Below are positions 60,371 to 64,000 of a stretch of 64,000 bases of DNA, piece by piece; positions within the stretch are counted from its first letter, which is position 1; every line of letters begins with the position of its first letter. Source of the stretch: Lysobacterales bacterium (GTDB lineage: Bacteria; Pseudomonadota; Gammaproteobacteria; Xanthomonadales; SZUA-5); the NCBI GenBank assembly GCA_022844135.1, contig JALHMG010000008.1, positions 1 through 64,000 of the forward strand, in the 5' to 3' direction. The translations under genes and the position numbers were made by a program. Below the pieces are notes generated by a model. It saw nothing but the letters and a program-made list of their open reading frames with translations. It had not been told where the DNA came from and made no database searches.

Positions 60371-60569
60371 ATCACTCGTATCCTATTGAACATGCCGCCC
60401 AAATGAAGCACTGCGACTGAGTGCCCATCTCGCCATCAAGTTTCAAGGTACGCTGCGGAGCATCTGCGATCAGCCGATCGCTCTCGAGGATTGCGAGAAA
60501 CCGCCATCACCTGTAGCTAAGGTTCCAGAATGTACCGCCACGTCGCAACGATGACCGCTCCATTTTTCT
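60371..60569. other. Short gap in the immunity cluster
   Basis: About 200 bases with no supported gene. A frame from 60670 to 60470 overlaps the 79-residue gene out of frame and is probably a shadow. Confidence 0.5.
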
Positions 60570-60809
60570 TCACGATGCCCAAACTGCCATTTCCGGCAAC
60601 TCACCGCGCTGCCAATGCTGCCTAATCTTGTGCGCCGCGCGACTATAGAACCGCAGTTCGATTTCGCCATCAGCGATGGAAATCAACTGGGTCTCGTCCG
60701 TTTCCTTGCTTATGGTGAACGAACCAGATCTTTCGTCCGCAGTCGTGTACGAATAGGCAATGAGGCCATCTTTTTTGGCCATTTTCGAAATTTTCAAATA
60801 GAACACCAC
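60570..60809 (-). CDS. Small conserved protein, candidate immunity protein
   Basis: 79 residues from GTG 60809. The sequence GLIAYSYTTADERSGSFTISKETDET leads to KIRQHWQRGELPEMAVWAS. This pattern, with an HW near the end and a terminal WAS, is one I recall from small proteins next to Rhs toxins. A role as an orphan immunity protein is inferred from context only. Confidence 0.55.
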   Translation of the reverse strand: MVFYLKISKMAKKDGLIAYSYTTADERSGSFTISKETDETQLISIADGEIELRFYSRAAHKIRQHWQRGELPEMAVWAS

Positions 60810-60859
60810 TTTATTCTAATCCCGAAGGTTGTCGTGCTCGGTTCGCAGCATTGTATTAA

Positions 60860-61093
60860 TCACGATACGATTGGTTGAAAATCCCTTCGTATTTTGACTC
60901 GAACAGTCGAGCGACCCAGCAGTCTCGCCATCACAGACGGATTCTTGCCTTCGCTCAGACCCAACATCAACACGGCCCGTTCCTCGCTGCTCAGATGATT
61001 GTATTTTGTCCTATCGAAGCACCCTACCTGAAGTTGGGTGTTGCACTTGAAATTAGAGCCTAAGGTCAACCTAGCCATCCACGAACCCTCCAT
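60860..61093 (-). pseudogene. IS30-family transposase remnant
   Basis: The 77-codon frame contains YNHLSSEERAVLMLGLSEG followed by NPSVMARLLGRS, which matches the N-terminal helix-turn-helix of IS30-type transposases. The DDE catalytic region is absent and the frame ends after a few more codons. Its upstream 27 codons look unrelated. It shows that an insertion sequence once sat within the toxin-associated cluster. Confidence 0.7.
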
Positions 61094-61152
61094 GGCAAAG
61101 GCGGCATCGTCGGAAAGTCAGTGTTTGCTGCGTTCCCGTTCCTTGGCCCAGA

Positions 61153-61371
61153 CTAAATATCGCTTTTGTTGTCAGTTCTCATTCTCATGGAATTGTGAGC
61201 ACCGCACGTGGGGCATCTCATATGTCGCTCAATCAACGACGCGTCGGTTGGTGACGCTATGTCCAAGACCTCGAGAAAGTCATCCGACGATTCGGGGCAG
61301 ATGACCTTCACCGTTGGATCTTTGGCCAGGATCACCGCCGCCTGAACCCAAAGCATATTTTGCGACCTCAT
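61153..61371 (-). CDS. Candidate immunity protein coupled to the Rhs tip
   Basis: 72 residues from ATG 61371. The start overlaps the stop of the Rhs reading frame (ATGA), so translation is coupled. The sequence begins MRSQNMLWVQAAVILAKDP, then VKVICPE, and ends MRCPTCGAHNSMRMR, giving three cysteines in a zinc-ribbon-like arrangement. Immunity genes normally follow directly after Rhs toxins, so this is the best candidate for the cognate immunity protein. Confidence 0.65.
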   Translation of the reverse strand: MRSQNMLWVQAAVILAKDPTVKVICPESSDDFLEVLDIASPTDASLIERHMRCPTCGAHNSMRMRTDNKSDI

Positions 61372-62909
61372 AGCCCTAACCTCTTGGCGCCCCGTTCAGC
61401 AAAGTCAAATGCCGCAATTGTCTCCTCCGTCGCGAGGGACCTTGACACTCCATTTGTAGCCGTGCTGTGGCGTAGACGATAAAGCTCATGAAGCAAGGTC
61501 CGACCTAGCTCACCGTCGGAGCTGAATGCATTTCTCCCGAGTACAAAACCGTCGTCTCCGAACAAAGTCATGCCCGATGCCGGAAGGTCGGGCGCGTACA
61601 CGATCGTACGCGGTCCAACACTTATGGAAGCTTCCAAATTGGAGGCATGAGCCGCACGAAGTACACTCATCTGCGAAGAACCTAGAATCTCTGAGGCTTC
61701 CGAAAGCACCATCGCTTCGCTTGACGTAAAACCTCTAGCCAGATCATCCGTCGCCGATGCAGTCCCTGCCGCCCGACTCTCCAACCTCAATGCCACAAAT
61801 CCGGCAGAGCCCGGCGCCGCAGGGCTAAGTCCGGACGCAAGATCGGCCCCCATCCCCATCGTTTCGCTTCCGGTGAGACCAACTACTGCCTGGTTCACCA
61901 ACGACCGATGCGGAAATCCGGACGTAAACTCGAGCCATCCCGCTGCTGCTTGATCCGCACCCAATAGCGCCACTAGGAAACACGTTCCAGAACACGGATT
62001 CGGTGTACCGCCTGCAATTGCGCCGCCAGCGGCGGTAAGTCCTCCTCCCAGCATTCTCAAGACGCCCAACGCGCGTGTCCAGTTCGAAGCATCGCTTTGC
62101 TGTGAACGATTTTCTTGTGATCCCACGCGTTCAGGTGCGCGGTCATTTTGTGTGTAGCCACTCGGCGGCTGAGCAAGGTGTGCGCCGTTTGTATTCGCTT
62201 CGGGAGAGCCGGAAACGTAGGTTATTCGCAGGAAGTTGGGACCATAGCCGCCACACGAGGGAATTCTCGATCCCGTGTAGGTGACGCAGTACCCACTCGG
62301 ATCCGTCCCGCTCATCGGGTTGTTCATCAAGTACGAGTATGGATTAAGGCTCTGGCTGTTGGCTGGGAACTGGATGAACGGATCGACCGCGAGGAAACGA
62401 CCGAGTTGGTAGTCGTAGGTGCGGCCGTTCATGTGGATCAGACGGGTGTTGTCGAGGTGCTCGTGGTCGGTGAAACCGCGGTTTTGCGGGGGATCGAGAT
62501 CGAGGCGGCCACCGATGCGGTCGGTGAAATCTCCGTTGCGTGCTTTCCCGAAAGCGTCGAAGCTGCGGCGTTCGGTGATGGTGCCGGTTGCGTTGCTGAG
62601 CGCCACGGTGCTGCCCAGGCGATCGGTGTGGCGATAGGTCACCACTTTGATGCCCGTCGCGGCACTGGCGCCGGTGATGTTGACGATCATTCCGGGCAAG
62701 TGGTGGCGATGCTCAACGGCGCCCGCGCGGTAGTTCTTCTCGTATCCGCCTCGGCCGTAGAAAGTCTCCACACCATCGCTCTCGCGATGCCGGAATCGCT
62801 GTCCGTCAGGCGAATACGCGAACCGATCCATGCCGCCATTGATGCGCGTCACGCTCCACGGCAGGTTGTCGTGATCGTAAACCGCCGCAAGCGTGTTTCC
62901 ACCGACCTG
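61368..62909 (-). pseudogene. Rhs C-terminal tip fragment with toxin-like end, 5'-truncated
   Basis: Rhs-type sequence begins near 62909 (VGGNTLAAVYDHDNLPWSV) and runs about 510 codons. The Rhs core is recognisable by TYRHTDRLGSTVALSNATG, TYDYQLGRFLAVDPFIQ and LNPYSYLMNNPMSGTDPSGY, which closes the core. After it come about 300 residues of variable C-terminus ending with LGRTLLHELYRLRHS and LATEETIAAFDFAERGA, probably a toxin domain of unknown type; the HELYR stretch is not a full zinc HExxH motif. The frame extends 50 codons further upstream, but that part is an out-of-frame reading of the VOC gene. The shell-forming part is missing, so it is either a displaced tip for recombination into another Rhs gene or a dead fragment. 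Confidence 0.75.
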
Positions 62910-63310
62910 CTTACGCGAAACACATGTCCATCCGGATGGCGCACGTGCATTTCGCGGACGCCCCATTCCATGTCTGTGGGTGGCCAGGTGATATCGAGGC
63001 CGGCGGCCTGGCATGCGGCGTAAACGGCATCGACATCGTCGACCCAGATCGACATCCACACACCTTTATCGAGCGAATCGTCGCCATCGCGCCCGAAGGT
63101 GCGCGCGATGCCGCTGTTGCCGCGGCTGCCCTGGCCGTCGACGCAGAGGAAGATAGCAACCTCGCCCGAGCACACGCTGCCGAAGGCGGGCGGGTCGCCC
63201 CAGGAAAAGCCGCGCGTCCATCCCCACTGCTCAAACCAGACCATGCTGGCTTCCAGGTCTGATACGTTGAGCACCGGCGTCAGGCCATGCGCGTTGATGG
63301 CGAAGCTCAT
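62849..63310 (-). CDS. VOC-family (glyoxalase/bleomycin resistance-like) protein with altered C-terminus
   Basis: 153 residues from ATG 63310, in an ATGA overlap with the ABM gene stop. TPVLNVSDLEASMVWFEQWGW, FLCVDGQGSRG, WVDDVDAVYAACQAAGLDI and MHVRHPDGHVFRV are typical VOC strands. From about residue 134 (codon around 62910) the sequence enters the Rhs fragment in another frame, and the last 18 or so residues (SVETRLRRFT...) are foreign. The native end is thus lost by fusion with the Rhs tip. The core fold is almost complete, so function may remain. Confidence 0.75.
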   Translation of the reverse strand: MSFAINAHGLTPVLNVSDLEASMVWFEQWGWTRGFSWGDPPAFGSVCSGEVAIFLCVDGQGSRGNSGIARTFGRDGDDSLDKGVWMSIWVDDVDAVYAACQAAGLDITWPPTDMEWGVREMHVRHPDGHVFRVSRSVETRLRRFTITTTCRGA

Positions 63311-63597
63311 GGCTCGGAGACCTCGAAAGACTCGATAACGGGTGCAGCGGTTACAGCGGCACCAACGACCGCGAGAAAGGCTTGCGTGTGTGGCGCCGCC
63401 ATGTGCGCTTCGAAGTCCTCGCGACTTCGGTAACGCTCGGTGGTGGCGATGCGCGTTGGTTGATCCAGCGTTTGCAGCACCTCATATTGCAAACAACCGG
63501 GTTCTATCCGACTGCTGTGCGCCTGGACCCGCGCGGCGGCGGCGACGTGCTCGAAGGCTTCGGGGCGAATGAAGGCGTGGGCAAGCACAATGATCAT
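63307..63597 (-). CDS. Antibiotic biosynthesis monooxygenase (ABM) family protein
   Basis: 96 residues from ATG 63597. MIIVLAHAFIRPEAFEHVAAAARVQ, EPGCLQYEVLQ and YRSREDFEAHMAAPHTQAF match the ABM family of small dimeric ferredoxin-like enzymes that oxidise quinol-type compounds. Its stop overlaps the start of the VOC gene by four bases, so the two form an operon. Confidence 0.85.
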   Translation of the reverse strand: MIIVLAHAFIRPEAFEHVAAAARVQAHSSRIEPGCLQYEVLQTLDQPTRIATTERYRSREDFEAHMAAPHTQAFLAVVGAAVTAAPVIESFEVSEP

Positions 63598-63750
63598 ATG
63601 AGCCTCCGGGATGTTGATGAGTGTGATGGCGATGCTACGACGCGCGCCACAAGATCAGGTGAGCAAGTCTCGATGAGTTGCGCGACAATGCGCCATGGGC
63701 CGGCCATGTCGGATGGCGCCGAAGCGTTCTTGGATGACGGAGTTTTTGCC

Positions 63751-63987
63751 ATGATCAAACTGTTGGATCGCGAAACTGGGGCGCACATCGCCGATATCGA
63801 TGAAACCGATCTTGCCGCATTGGTGGCGGCGCTGGAGGAGGAATCCGGCGACGATCAGGACTACTACATCGACTTGGCGACTTTGCACTTCTTGGCCGAA
63901 TCTGGCGTACGAAACGATCTGGTCAAGACGATGGGCGCGGCACTCGGCGAACGCGAGGGGATGGAGGTGATATGGCAGCGCGGTTGA
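63751..63987 (+). CDS. Small acidic conserved protein of unknown function
   Basis: 78 residues from ATG 63751, preceded by GGAG nine bases upstream; the frame extends upstream to 63382 but overlaps the ABM gene. The sequence MIKLLDRETGAHIADIDETD leads to LEEESGDDQDYYIDLATLHFL, an acidic helix. No function is known. It is the first gene of a plus-strand unit at the right edge; the next start overlaps its end. Confidence 0.65.
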   Translation: MIKLLDRETGAHIADIDETDLAALVAALEEESGDDQDYYIDLATLHFLAESGVRNDLVKTMGAALGEREGMEVIWQRG

Positions 63988-64000
63988 TTTTCATGCTCGC
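63972..64000 (+). CDS. Start of a further gene cut by the window edge
   Basis: ATG at 63972 with a strong GGAGG ribosome site at 63963-63967 opens a frame MAARLIFML that continues past the window edge. The hydrophobic start could be a signal peptide or membrane helix. It overlaps the preceding stop codon by 16 bases. Confidence 0.5.

Noticed and set aside
61500-61530. Zinc-metallopeptidase toxin motif in the Rhs end
   Set aside because: The sequence HELYR lacks the second histidine of HExxH, so a zincin assignment is not supported.
62910-63059. First 50 codons of the open Rhs frame
   Set aside because: They are an out-of-frame reading of the VOC gene. Rhs similarity begins only at about 62909.

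Overview
This window looks like a chromosome segment from a gammaproteobacterium of the Lysobacterales (Xanthomonadales) type. The main evidence is the gene order pyrG-kdsA-eno-ftsB-ispD-ispF-truD, a form of the gammaproteobacterial pyrG-eno-ispDF-truD block in which kdsA sits between pyrG and eno. The many TPR-carrying Ser/Thr kinases, the ECF sigma factor paired with a kinase, the MurD2-like ligase and the secreted proteins ending in a GFE motif fit the same group. No rRNA, tRNA or CRISPR array was seen.

Region by region. 1-7.9 kb is an accessory island, visibly richer in A/T than the rest. It carries a giant SIR2-STAND-TPR protein, a conserved companion protein of unknown function, and a decayed HEPN-domain gene. 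7.95-13.8 kb holds cyanophycin synthetase (cphA), a secreted alpha/beta-hydrolase-like protein and a divergently transcribed Cys-rich secreted protein. 13.8-21.6 kb is a signalling block: a membrane TPR protein, a REC-DUF3369-GGDEF-EAL protein with a degenerate GGDEF site, and a periplasmic-propeller histidine kinase. 21.7-28.5 kb holds housekeeping genes (nadC, DUF1631, Trm112-like, purE-purK, sodB) plus a PDDEXK-like nuclease gene that ends inside a palindromic repeat element.

28.6-39.4 kb is core biosynthesis: a MurD-family ligase resembling MurD2, then pyrG, kdsA, eno, ftsB, ispD, ispF, truD and, unexpectedly placed, ppsA. 39.5-48.1 kb carries a beta-lactamase-fold protein that has lost its catalytic residues, a sigma factor/kinase pair, and a large secreted repeat protein. 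48.1-58.2 kb holds tadA, metH, a second TPR kinase and a large secreted propeller protein. The two large secreted proteins share the same C-terminal tag.

58.2-62.9 kb is a polymorphic-toxin graveyard or reservoir. It contains a 5'-truncated Rhs tip with a coupled candidate immunity gene, several orphan immunity-like genes, an IS30 transposase remnant, and a MITE-like element built of five consecutive hairpins. The Rhs tip is spliced directly onto the 3' end of a VOC-family gene. 62.9-64 kb returns to ordinary genes (VOC protein, ABM monooxygenase, a small conserved protein and the start of a secreted protein).

The best candidates for an undescribed system are the SIR2-STAND-TPR gene with its companion at 0.9-7.3 kb, and the Rhs-tip/immunity array with its multi-hairpin element at 58.7-62.9 kb.
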